A DNA stretch of 64,000 nt from CANKJK01 sp040081715. Its GTDB lineage: Bacteria > Acidobacteriota > Vicinamibacteria > Vicinamibacterales > UBA2999. Position 1 is the first letter of the stretch; each line of letters starts with the position of its first letter. The stretch spans positions 1-64,000 of the forward strand of contig JBEBFY010000014.1 of NCBI GenBank assembly GCA_040081715.1, given 5' to 3'. Positions 26,886-35,018 of this stretch are shown in pieces. The position numbers were made by a program, and so were the translations under genes. The notes below the pieces were generated by a model that was given only the letters and a program-made list of their open reading frames with translations, did not search any database and was not told the DNA's origin.

Positions 26886-27386
26886 TCAGGGACGGGAATC
26901 TGATGCCATGCGGGCGGTGCTCCGTATCCGGCCGCGCGCTGATTCCTTCTGACCGCTGGCGGGAACGAGTGTGCCCACGGCGCCAAGCCCGAATCGGGGC
27001 ATGCCGCTGTAGATGGCCTCGTACTCGTGCGCGCGCACGAGATACGTCTCATGCCAGATGCCCACATCCTCGCGGCTTCCGCCCACGCGTTTGTTGAAGG
27101 CGACCCATGCGGGCCAGTGCAGCTGATCGGTGGCTCGCGCGTACGCTTCCAGGTGCTCAAAGGACCGCCAGTACTGCACGATGACATTGGGACCGACAAT
27201 CGATCCCAGGAATCCCGACTCCGGATGCTGACGCAGCTCCTTGAGCATCTTCGGCATGGCCAGGAACACAGGGAGCCATTTGTGCAGTTTCCAGGGCTTG
27301 TTGATGCGCATCCCAATGAGGAACACGACAAAGTCTCCCTCAAGCTCTACTGCCATCCGCTGTGCAATCACGTCAGCCATGTCCAA
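26886..27386 (-). CDS. DUF4188 domain protein
   Basis: A 166-residue protein whose first 145 residues match DUF4188: 'FVVFLIGMRINKPWKLHKW', 'MPKMLKELRQHPESGFLG' and 'YWRSFEHLEAYARATDQLHWPAW'. The fold is a ferredoxin-like alpha/beta barrel related to heme-degrading or antibiotic monooxygenases; some members are named for phenylacetaldoxime metabolism without proof. The C-terminal 20 residues look unstructured. The biochemical role is unknown. Confidence 0.8.
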   Translation of the reverse strand: MDMADVIAQRMAVELEGDFVVFLIGMRINKPWKLHKWLPVFLAMPKMLKELRQHPESGFLGSIVGPNVIVQYWRSFEHLEAYARATDQLHWPAWVAFNKRVGGSREDVGIWHETYLVRAHEYEAIYSGMPRFGLGAVGTLVPASGQKESARGRIRSTARMASDSRP

Positions 27387-27455
27387 TGCTCCGAAGAGAA
27401 GATGCCCCGCACTGGCTTAGGGGCATCGTCGGCGGATTAACGAGTCAGCCGGCCC

Positions 27456-27746
27456 ATGGTCCGTCGTGCGGTTCCGATGCGCAAGGGGGCTCTTGACGAC
27501 GCGGCGACGTCCCGCCGTGCCAGCGGTGGCACCGACGACGAATGCGATCGTCAGCGCTTCGTCGATCCGCCCGACGAGCAGCGTCGAATGATTCGGGTTG
27601 TGGCCGGTCATTACGCCGATTTACTTCGCACCCACGTGCCGCAGCCACGCTTCATCACGGTGACCCGCGATCCACTGTCGCGCACGATCTCCGCGTATCT
27701 TCACGCGCTGTATCACCCTGGCTCCGATGACCTGTGGGTCGGGTGA
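27456..27746 (+). pseudogene. sulfotransferase fragment
   Basis: A 96-residue frame whose second half reads 'GHYADLLRTHVPQPRFIT', then 'VTRDPLSRTISAYLHALYHP', and then a stop. That is the central block of Sulfotransfer_2-type enzymes, including the 3'-phosphate-binding R-D-P-x-x-R-x-x-S-x-Y motif. The 5'-phosphosulfate loop at the N-terminus and the whole C-terminal half are absent, so this is a remnant. Its neighbours also include sugar-gene debris, which suggests a decayed glycan-modification locus. Confidence 0.5.
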
Positions 27747-27850
27747 CGTTGCTGGCCAACGTGCCCAGCGATCGCCCGATCTCAGCATAGTCCTCACCGG
27801 TGCTTGGCACGTTACGGTGCCGGCCCTCACTGCCTCGGGCGGCCCTCGGG

Positions 27851-29500
27851 CTATAACTCGCGAAACGCGTTAGTGATCGGGTAGCGTCGCTCCCGGCCGA
27901 AGCTTTTACGGGTGATCTTCACGCCGGGCGGCGCCTGCCGCCGTTTGTATTCGGCAGAGTAGAGCAGCCGCTGCACGCGGGTCACTGTCTCACGCGCATA
28001 GCCGCGGCCGACGATTTCCGGGACGCTCAGTTCTTCCTCGATCAGCCCGTTCAGGATTGCGTCGAGCACATCGTACGGCGGCAAGGAATCCTGATCGGTC
28101 TGGTTCGGACGCAGTTCCGCCGTCGGCGCCTTGGTGATGGACGATTCGGGAATCACACGGCCCGCCGGACCGAGCGCGCCGTCCGGCCGATGCGTGTTGC
28201 GCCACCGCGACAGCTCGTAGACCTCGGTCTTATAGACGTCCTTCAGCACCGAGTAGCCGCCGCACATATCACCGTAGAGCGTGGCGTAGCCGACCGACAT
28301 TTCTGATTTGTTGCCGGTCGTCACGACCATTTCGCCGAACTTGTTGGAAATGCCCATGAGCAGGATGCCGCGGATGCGAGCCTGGACGTTCTCTTCGGCC
28401 ACGTCAGGTTGGCGTCCCGCAAACACCGGTGCGAGTGCCGCTTCGACGGCGCCGACCGCCTCCTTGATCGCGACCGTGTCGAGCCGCATCCCCAGCAGCG
28501 TGGCCGAATCCGCCGCATCGTCCTGGCTCGCCGTGCTGGTGAAGTGCGAAGGCAGCCTTACGCCACGAACCTGGCTCGGCCCGAGGGCGTCCACCGCCAC
28601 TGCGGCCGAGAGGGCGGAGTCGATACCGCCCGACATGCCCAGAACCACACCGGGAAACCGATTCTTCCGGACGTAGTCCCGGAGCCCCAGCATCATCGCG
28701 TTGTAGATCGACTCGAGCCGGGGCGCATCGGTCCAGTCGGCCGAACCTTCGCACACAAAGCCGGAGGCGCCGCGCTGCCACCGGGTGACGGTTACTGATT
28801 CCCGCCAGAACGGCAGCATCCCCGCAAGGGAGCCGCCAGGGTTGACGATGAAGGAGCCGCCGTCGAAGACGAGCTCGTCCTGCCCGCCGACCTGGTTGAT
28901 GTAGGCGAGCGGGAGGCCCGTTTCAGTCACACGCGCGCGCGCGAGCTCGAGCCGCTTGTGGAACTTGTTGACCTCGAATGGCGATCCGTTCGGCACGAGC
29001 AGCAACTCGGCGCCGCGCGAGGCCAGGTGCGCGCATACGGTCGGGAACCAGATGTCCTCGCAGATTGGAAGACCGATGCGGACGCCCTTGAACATGACCG
29101 GCTCGGGAAGCGGCCCTGCGTCGAAGACGCGCTTCTCATCAAAGACGCCGTAGTTGGGGAGATCGTGCTTGAAGCGAACGTTGCGCCGTCCTTCGAACAG
29201 GAGCACGACGGCGTTGTAGAGGCGGCCGTCCGACACGAGCGGTAGCGTGATGACCACGCCCGGCCCCCCGGAAGCGGTCTCGCGTTCGAGATCACCCAAG
29301 GCGATGGCTGCAGCCTCCACAAGCGCGGGCCGCAGCACCAGATCCTCCGGCGGATAGCCCACCAGGACGAGCTCGGGAAAGACGACCAGGTCGGCGCCAG
29401 CCACGGCGGCTTCGTCGCGTGTGCGACGCACCAGCGCGAGGTTGCCACCAATGTCTCCAACGGTGGGGTTGACCTGTGCGAAAGCGATCGTCAAGGTCAC
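27851..29500 (-). CDS. nadE: glutamine-dependent NAD+ synthetase
   Basis: A 549-residue two-domain enzyme starting at GTG 29500. The N-terminal nitrilase-like amidase has the catalytic triad E43 ('FPELVLVGYP'), K111 ('RFKHDLPNYG') and C147 ('LPICEDIW'). The synthetase domain has the PP-loop 'GMSGGIDSALSA' (about 290) and 'GISNKFGEMVVTTGNKSE'. It turns nicotinate adenine dinucleotide into NAD+ using glutamine and ATP. A minus-strand TAAAAT (plus 29525-29530) is a possible -10 box. Confidence 0.93.
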   Translation of the reverse strand: MTLTIAFAQVNPTVGDIGGNLALVRRTRDEAAVAGADLVVFPELVLVGYPPEDLVLRPALVEAAAIALGDLERETASGGPGVVITLPLVSDGRLYNAVVLLFEGRRNVRFKHDLPNYGVFDEKRVFDAGPLPEPVMFKGVRIGLPICEDIWFPTVCAHLASRGAELLLVPNGSPFEVNKFHKRLELARARVTETGLPLAYINQVGGQDELVFDGGSFIVNPGGSLAGMLPFWRESVTVTRWQRGASGFVCEGSADWTDAPRLESIYNAMMLGLRDYVRKNRFPGVVLGMSGGIDSALSAAVAVDALGPSQVRGVRLPSHFTSTASQDDAADSATLLGMRLDTVAIKEAVGAVEAALAPVFAGRQPDVAEENVQARIRGILLMGISNKFGEMVVTTGNKSEMSVGYATLYGDMCGGYSVLKDVYKTEVYELSRWRNTHRPDGALGPAGRVIPESSITKAPTAELRPNQTDQDSLPPYDVLDAILNGLIEEELSVPEIVGRGYARETVTRVQRLLYSAEYKRRQAPPGVKITRKSFGRERRYPITNAFREL

Positions 29501-29648
29501 GGTGCTGGTCTGAGGCAGACGTTGATTTTAACTGTTGCTACGACTACTCGCCACATGACGAGCGTGCTTGGCGTCGGCTCATCTCCCGAAGTACAAGTTC
29601 GGATCCGGGCTCGCAGCCTGACGTCGCAACGGGCGCCGGCGCGGAGCG

Positions 29649-30647
29649 TCAGGCGAACACGCGGCGCGGCGACGCGCGGTTCATCTCGCTGAAGATCCAC
29701 TCGTAGGTCTTCCGCATCCCGTCTTCCAGACGGATCGACGGCGCCCATCCCAGCGTCTGCCGGATCAGCGTGTTGTCGCTGTTGCGGCCGCGTACGCCCT
29801 TCGGCGCATCGAGCTTGTAGCGCCGCGTCAGTGTCACACCGGCGATCTGTTCAACGATGTCAACGAGCTGATTGATGGTGACGAGCTGGTCGCTGCCGAT
29901 GTTGATCGGCTCCGCCATGTCGCTCGCCATCAGCCGGAGCGTTCCTTCGAGACAGTCGTCGATGTAAGTGAAGCTGCGCGTCTGTTCGCCGTCGCCCCAG
30001 ATCTCGATGTCATTCGTACCGTTGAGCTGCGCCTGGATCACTTTGCGGCACACCGCCGCCGGCGCCTTTTCGCGTCCGCCGTCGTAGGTGCCGACCGGGC
30101 CGTAGACGTTGTGATAGCGGGCCACGCGCGTGACGATGCCGAAATCCTCGGTGAAGTGGCGGCACATGCGCTCACTGAAGAGCTTCTCCCAGCCGTAGCC
30201 GTCCTCGGGCATCGCCGGGTAGGCGTCGGCCTCACGCAGCGGGTCGACGGCCGCGACCGTCTGCTTGCCGGCGGCGTAGACGCAGGCGGAGGACGAGTAG
30301 AAGAAGCGCTTCACGCCCGCCTCGCGCGCTGCCATCAGCATGTGCGTATTGATCAGCACCGTGAGCATGCACTCGGCTTTGTGCAGCTCGATGAAGCCCA
30401 TGCCGCCCATGTCGGCGGCGAGGTTGAACACGGTGGCGACGCCGGCCGCCGCTTCGTGGCATGCCTCGAGGCGGCTCACATCGAGCGAGCGGCTGTCGAC
30501 GTCCTCGAACCGCTGGTACCACTGATCGAACGGCTTGATGTCGACACCCCGGATCCGCTGGTGGCCGCGGCGGCGCAGTTCAGCGACGAGATGGCCGCCG
30601 ATGAAGCCGCCCGCGCCGGTGACAAGAACGAGATCCTGCATGCTCAT
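29649..30647 (-). CDS. NAD-dependent epimerase, GDP-mannose 3,5-epimerase-like
   Basis: Starting at ATG 30647 the protein has 332 residues, usual for extended SDR enzymes. It has the NAD-binding 'VTGAGGFIGGHL', then 'NLAADMGGMGFIELHKAE', which is a hallmark of GDP-mannose 3,5-epimerases, 'FYSSSACVY', the catalytic 'YGWEK', and 'NVYGPVGTYDGGREKAPAA'. It would make GDP-L-galactose or GDP-L-gulose type sugars, or a related nucleotide sugar for glycans. A minus-strand TATAGT (plus 30655-30660) is a likely -10 box very close to the start. Confidence 0.83.
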   Translation of the reverse strand: MSMQDLVLVTGAGGFIGGHLVAELRRRGHQRIRGVDIKPFDQWYQRFEDVDSRSLDVSRLEACHEAAAGVATVFNLAADMGGMGFIELHKAECMLTVLINTHMLMAAREAGVKRFFYSSSACVYAAGKQTVAAVDPLREADAYPAMPEDGYGWEKLFSERMCRHFTEDFGIVTRVARYHNVYGPVGTYDGGREKAPAAVCRKVIQAQLNGTNDIEIWGDGEQTRSFTYIDDCLEGTLRLMASDMAEPINIGSDQLVTINQLVDIVEQIAGVTLTRRYKLDAPKGVRGRNSDNTLIRQTLGWAPSIRLEDGMRKTYEWIFSEMNRASPRRVFA

Positions 30648-30772
30648 GGTTTCGACTATATCGAAAACTGCGCGAGAACGGACAGCGCGTGGCGGGTACC
30701 GAAGCCCCTGCCCGGCAAGCCGTTTCTCGCGTCGGTCGTCGAAGACGCGTGCCACGGCATCCTGGCCCAGGC

Positions 30773-31309
30773 GTGATCGACCAGTTGGCCGGCTATGCGC
30801 TCAAGCCAGAGACGCTGTGCCGCACCGAACGCGTCGACCTGCGTGACAGTCTTCTGTTGTCAGAGATCGACTGGCCCGTGCTCGAGGGTCCGAGCAATGT
30901 CGAGTGCGTCAATCGCATCAGGCCGCCGTGGCACACGGACGCGTCGGGCGCTCTTCTGCTGCTCGACCGCGCGGCCTACCATCGGCTCCGCGGTTTCAAT
31001 GAGGTCTACCGCGTCGGCCTGGGAACTCTGAACGCGCAGAAAGCGCGCTATCAGGAACGCCCGGACCTTGCGCCGTGGGGCGACATTCGGTGGAACAGTG
31101 AGGTGATCTACGAGAATCGCGACGACTGGGGGATCGCCGCCGCGCCACAACGCCAGGTGAGCACAGGCATTCACTACCTGGACTTCGACTGGACGGCCGT
31201 CCCGACGCTCAGCGATCTGAAACGCATTCATCTGGCCCCCTCGCGCGTCGGCCTCGAACCACGCAGCGGTTCGGCCGGCCTGCGTGCCCGCATAGAGCAA
31301 GCCGATTAA
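30773..31309 (+). pseudogene. glycosyltransferase-like fragment
   Basis: The frame from GTG 30773 codes about 178 residues. It contains 'ASGALLLLDRAAYHRLRGFNEVYRVG', which resembles the acceptor-side 'G.flllrr..f..lrGFnE.y' block of GT2-like glycosyltransferases. The nucleotide-sugar-binding N-terminal part is missing: upstream sequence belongs to the divergent epimerase gene. It may be a truncated enzyme or a distinct small protein; I favour a remnant. Confidence 0.45.
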
Positions 31310-31463
31310 CGCCTCGCGAGTGCCAGCGCCTTCGCGATCCGTACCACGCTGAGGTGCTGCGGTGGAAAAGCAAAGAGCCGCGAGATACGCGAGGATGAGG
31401 CGGCCCGACCGCCGGGAGGCTGGACCAGACAAACGGCAGCACAGGCAGGGAACTGCACGCCGT
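31306..31463 (-). pseudogene. ABC polysaccharide-export permease C-terminal fragment
   Basis: On the minus strand 'SSLPVLPFVWSSLPAVG' appears, followed in other frames by 'GRLILAYLAAL' and 'VVRIAKALALARR' ending in a stop. The intact permease at 45605-46501 ends with 'SLPVLPFVWSGILAV' followed by a last membrane helix. A 30-bp DNA stretch, 31422-31451, matches 45686-45715 at 29 of 30 positions. At least two frame changes are needed, so this is a decayed fragment of a related permease. Confidence 0.5.
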
Positions 31464-31547
31464 GCTCGCGGGCATGCCGGACGTGAAAGCCTCCGCGGGC
31501 AGCATCGACTCGGGCCGCCCGGCCGGGCGATACTGTTCATCCCTACT

Positions 31548-33455
31548 GTGTCCACCACGTACACCGCTAAAGACATTACCGTTCTCGAAGGCCTCGAACC
31601 CGTTCGCAAGCGCCCCGGCATGTATATCGGGGGTGTGGGCTCGACGGGCCTGCATCACCTCGTCTGGGAGATCCTCGATAACTCCATCGACGAGGCGATG
31701 AACGGCTACGCCTCGACCATCACCGTCACGCTGCACGCCGACGGCGCCTCCATCACGGTGAGCGATGACGGGCGCGGCATTCCGGTGGACAAGCATCCCA
31801 AAACGGGGCAGAGCGCGCTCGAAGTGATCTTCACGGTGCTGCATGCGGGCGGCAAGTTCGAGCCGGGCAGCTACAAGACGGCGGGCGGGTTGCACGGCGT
31901 GGGTGCGAGCGTGGTGAACGCGCTCTCGAAGTCGCTGGTGGCGACGGTGCGCCGCGACGGCGCGCAGTGGGAGATGGCCTTCAAGCAGGGCAAGCCGCAG
32001 GGCGGCCTGAAGAAGGTGGGGGCGGCGCGGGGTTCGGGCACGACCGTGTTCTTCCAGCCGGACGCCACGATCTTTCCGAAGGTGGAGTTCGACGCGGCCG
32101 TGATTGCCGAGCGGATGGAGGTGGCCAGCTACCTCCACAAGGGCGTGAAGGTCATCTTCGAGAACGAGGTCGACAAGTCGAAGGTCACCTTCCAGCACGA
32201 CGAGGGTCTCTCGGACTACCTGGCCAAGATCCTTCGGGACAGGAGCGCCAAGCCCGTGCACGAGAGCGCATTCGTGCACGCGCGCGAGAGTGGTCCCCGG
32301 CTGGATCTCGTGCTGCAGTGGACGGAGTCCACGGATGAGCACCTGCGCAGCTACGTCAACGGCATTCCCACCGGGTCAGGCGGCACGCACGAGAACGGCC
32401 TGCGCGCGGGGCTCGGCAAGGCCGTGCGCAACTACATCGACACGCACAGTCTGTCGCCCAAGGGCGTCACGCTGACGGCAGAGGACATCCGCGAAGGCCT
32501 GACGGGGGTGCTGAGCCTCTTCATCGAGGACCCGCAGTTCCAGGGTCAGACGAAGGACCGGCTGAACAACCCCGAGATGCTGTCGGCCGTGGACTCGGCC
32601 GTGCGCCCGGCGCTGGAGCACTGGCTGAACCACAACCGGACGCTCGCCGAGGCCATCGTGGGGCGCATCATCCTGTCCGCGCGGGCCCGCGAGGCGAGCC
32701 GTGCGGCGGCATCGGAGGTCACGCGAAAGACAGCCACGGCGGGCCGGCTCAACCTGCCGGGCAAGCTCAGCGACTGCTCGGGCTCCGGCCGCGAGGATTC
32801 GGAACTGTTCGTGGTCGAAGGCGACAGCGCCGGCGGCTCGGCCAAGCAGGGCCGCGACCGCACGAAGCAGGCGATTCTGCCCCTGCGCGGCAAGGTGATG
32901 AACACCGAGGGCATGACCCTCGCCAAGGTCCTCGAGAACAAGGAACTGGCGGATCTGGTGACCGCCCTTGGCTGCGGAGTGGGGAAGTCCTTCGACCTGA
33001 CCCGGCTGCGATACGGCCGCGTGATCATCCTGGCCGACGCGGACTCGGACGGGCACCACATCGCCACCCTCCTGCTCACCTTCATCTACCGGCACCTGCC
33101 GCAGCTCATCGCCAACGGGCGCGTGTTCCTGGCGCAGCCGCCGCTCTACCGGATCGACGTCGCCAAGGACACGTACTGGGCGCTCGACGAGGCGCACAAG
33201 GAGCGCCTGCTGACGCAGTACGGCCAGGGGCGGTCGAAGCCGGAGATCACCCGCTTCAAAGGCCTCGGCGAGATGATGCCGAAAGTGCTGTGGGAGACCA
33301 CGCTCAACCCGCGGACCCGCCGGCTGCAGCGCGTGGAGATCACAGATCAGCTCGTGACGGATCGGGTGATCAACGAGCTGATGGGGAAGGACGCCTCTGC
33401 GCGATTCCGCTTCATCATGGAGCGCGCCGAGGACGCCGAGGAACTGGACGTCTAA
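31548..33455 (+). CDS. parE: DNA topoisomerase IV subunit B
   Basis: I chose GTG 31548, where homology to the ParE/GyrB N-terminus begins ('VLEGLEPVRKRPGMYIGG'); this gives 635 residues, usual for ParE. The GHKL ATPase domain shows 'EILDNSIDEA', 'VSDDGRGIPV' and 'GGLHGVGASVVNALS'. The transducer has 'TGSGGTHENG'. The TOPRIM domain has 'LFVVEGDSAGGSAKQGRDR' and 'ADADSDGHHIATLLL'. The end is 'ITRFKGLGEMMPKVLWETT'. It works with ParC (19782-22178) in chromosome decatenation. Alternative: GyrB, but the length and the degenerate GyrA box in its partner favour topoisomerase IV. Confidence 0.87.
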   Translation: MSTTYTAKDITVLEGLEPVRKRPGMYIGGVGSTGLHHLVWEILDNSIDEAMNGYASTITVTLHADGASITVSDDGRGIPVDKHPKTGQSALEVIFTVLHAGGKFEPGSYKTAGGLHGVGASVVNALSKSLVATVRRDGAQWEMAFKQGKPQGGLKKVGAARGSGTTVFFQPDATIFPKVEFDAAVIAERMEVASYLHKGVKVIFENEVDKSKVTFQHDEGLSDYLAKILRDRSAKPVHESAFVHARESGPRLDLVLQWTESTDEHLRSYVNGIPTGSGGTHENGLRAGLGKAVRNYIDTHSLSPKGVTLTAEDIREGLTGVLSLFIEDPQFQGQTKDRLNNPEMLSAVDSAVRPALEHWLNHNRTLAEAIVGRIILSARAREASRAAASEVTRKTATAGRLNLPGKLSDCSGSGREDSELFVVEGDSAGGSAKQGRDRTKQAILPLRGKVMNTEGMTLAKVLENKELADLVTALGCGVGKSFDLTRLRYGRVIILADADSDGHHIATLLLTFIYRHLPQLIANGRVFLAQPPLYRIDVAKDTYWALDEAHKERLLTQYGQGRSKPEITRFKGLGEMMPKVLWETTLNPRTRRLQRVEITDQLVTDRVINELMGKDASARFRFIMERAEDAEELDV

Positions 33456-33467
33456 AGCGCATTGCAC

Positions 33468-33636
33468 GAGCCTGTAGCGGCGCACCAGGTCCGTCCGCAC
33501 GCCGCTCTCATCCAGCAACACCAGGCGCTCGGGATCGAGCGTGGGGGCGGTCGCCCGCCACACCGCCCGCGGACGTCACGCCCGCATCGGCGTCCTGCAA
33601 CACGCGGATGCGGAGATCCATCGAGTACGCAGCCAT
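33468..33636 (-). mobile_element. internally deleted IS630-family transposase remnant
   Basis: From ATG 33636 the minus strand reads 'MAAYSMDLRIRVLQDADAG', typical of an IS630-type transposase N-terminus. Only about 70 bp later, in a different frame, comes 'LDPERLVLLDESGVRTDLVR', the catalytic-domain DDE segment. The HTH remainder and several hundred bases are missing. This is a dead deletion derivative lying directly behind parE. Terminal inverted repeats were not identified. Confidence 0.6.
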
Positions 33637-34065
33637 CCGTCCTCCTGCGGCAGGAGTACCACGTCCGCGGCCTCGGCTACGGCAGCAGCTCTCTCCCCAA
33701 CGAAGCCAAGGACCACGAGGCCCACACCCTTCGTCGCGCTGTCGGCCAAGCTCATCGGACCTCCCATCGTTTGGGGTTACCGTACTGGGTTTCTCAACCT
33801 CGACAGACGAGATACCCGCTTGTCCCTCATCGTCGCGCGAGCAGATCCGGAATGTCGGTGAGCAGGAGGGCTTCCTTTCATGAAGCGCCTGTAATCGCGC
33901 GACTCCAAGTTGAACAACCGCGCCAGGATCGTACAGTTGCCGCGCTCTTAGCGAGGCCTCGTCGTACTACTGCCGTTTACCACGGGCCCGCGACGACGGG
34001 GCTCGTCACAATTGAGACGATCGACCTCGCTCACTTCATGCGAAGTGATGCGACGATAGGACTAC
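33637..34065. other. 429 bp without a recognised gene
   Basis: Open frames here show no family signature, and their codon choice does not match the neighbours. The region separates the IS630 remnant from the RNase A-like toxin gene. It may hold the toxin promoter; a weak TAGGAC is seen at 34056-34061, close to the toxin start. Confidence 0.3.
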
Positions 34066-34653
34066 ATGACGAAGGCGAATAACTGGCGCCCGCGAGCATC
34101 GCGGCGGCCGACTCGCCTGGTGTGGTGGCTGGCGATGCTGGTTGCCGGCTTGGTGCACAGTGCCTGTCAGGCCTCGCCATCGGCGCCTCAGACGCGACAC
34201 GACGCGGCTGTCGTTCAGGCTGAGGGCAGGAGCGGCAGGGCGATCGAGAACGCGGCGGTTGCCCGTGGATACGACCTTGGACGCGATGAGAGACGAGGCG
34301 GCCACACGCTCGCACGGCACGTGGGCCGGTCCGATGCGGAGCTGCGGGAGCGTTTGCAGCGGGAGCGGCAGATCAGCGCGGCATCGACCTACCCCGATCG
34401 AGCGACGGCGGAGCGAGTGGTGGCTGTGGCGCTCGAGCAGGACCGGGCACGGGTTGACCGGTGGCTTGCCCGCGAAGGCCCACGGCCGAACCTTGCCCTC
34501 AACTATCAGGTCAGTGATGACGAGTCCATCGGTCGGATGCTCACACGGCGAGGCCGTCAGACCGTCGCGTGTTCGGCGGCGCTGGTCGTGCTCCGGTGGG
34601 ACGGTGACCATGGATTCTTCGTGTTGACCAGCTATCCGGAGCTCCGGCGATGA
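34066..34653 (+). CDS. exported RNase A-like toxin (CdiA-CT/BECR type)
   Basis: A 195-residue protein. An N-terminal basic stretch and a hydrophobic segment ('RLVWWLAMLVAGLVHSAC') form a signal with an imperfect lipobox at C34. From about residue 77 the sequence follows the bacterial CdiA-CT RNase A-like domain: 'GGHTLARHVGRSDAELRERL', 'ISAASTYPDRATAERVV', 'VDRWLA' and the C-terminal 'FFVLTSYP'. H85, R96, T188 and Y190 have the spacing I recall for the H/R/T/Y active site of the Yersinia kristensenii CdiA-CT RNase. The toxin domain is normally the tip of a giant CdiA or another polymorphic toxin; here it is nearly the whole protein. It overlaps its putative immunity gene by 4 bp (ATGA). Confidence 0.72.
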   Translation: MTKANNWRPRASRRPTRLVWWLAMLVAGLVHSACQASPSAPQTRHDAAVVQAEGRSGRAIENAAVARGYDLGRDERRGGHTLARHVGRSDAELRERLQRERQISAASTYPDRATAERVVAVALEQDRARVDRWLAREGPRPNLALNYQVSDDESIGRMLTRRGRQTVACSAALVVLRWDGDHGFFVLTSYPELRR

Positions 34654-35000
34654 CCCGGCGGACCACCCGCGGTCCGAAGCTACTCAAGACGGCGGCGGGG
34701 TCGTCCCCGCGTGCAGCCGAGTTCCCTGCGCTGGCAGGCTTTGTTCGGGGGTATCTGCACCAGGACTTTCCCGAGGTGCATGGCTCTATAGTCGCGGCGG
34801 CCGCAGCCTTCTGCGCGGACGCAGGCGCCGAGGAGCGCCGCCAGCTCGCCGTAGAACTCGAGGCCCTTTCGAACCACGACATCAGCCGGTCCTCCCGGCA
34901 GCTGCGGCGCTTCGTCGTTGGTGATCTTGGAAGCGGCTGGACTCCGACATCCAGAGACGACCTCGTGGTGCTGCTCGGCGTGATCCGCGCGTCGATCTGA
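34650..35000 (+). CDS. CdiI-like immunity protein
   Basis: A 116-residue cytosolic protein without a signal peptide, translationally coupled to the toxin gene. The pattern 'FPALAGFVRGYLHQDFPEVHGS', followed by helices with 'ELEAL' and a C-terminal 'LLGVIRA', matches the CDI immunity family with an 'fpaL..fl.gYlHqDw' signature. It should bind and neutralise the RNase A-like domain in the producing cell. The gene order toxin-immunity with a 4-bp overlap is standard for such pairs. Confidence 0.68.
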   Translation: MTRRTTRGPKLLKTAAGSSPRAAEFPALAGFVRGYLHQDFPEVHGSIVAAAAAFCADAGAEERRQLAVELEALSNHDISRSSRQLRRFVVGDLGSGWTPTSRDDLVVLLGVIRASI

Positions 35001-35018
35001 CAGAGCGGGAGCCCAGCC

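Noticed and set aside
30111..30776. Plus-strand frame ending 'PKPLPGKPFLASVVEDA'
   Set aside because: Mostly antisense to the epimerase. Only the last 40 residues lie outside it; these might belong to the decayed glycosyltransferase but are too short to call.
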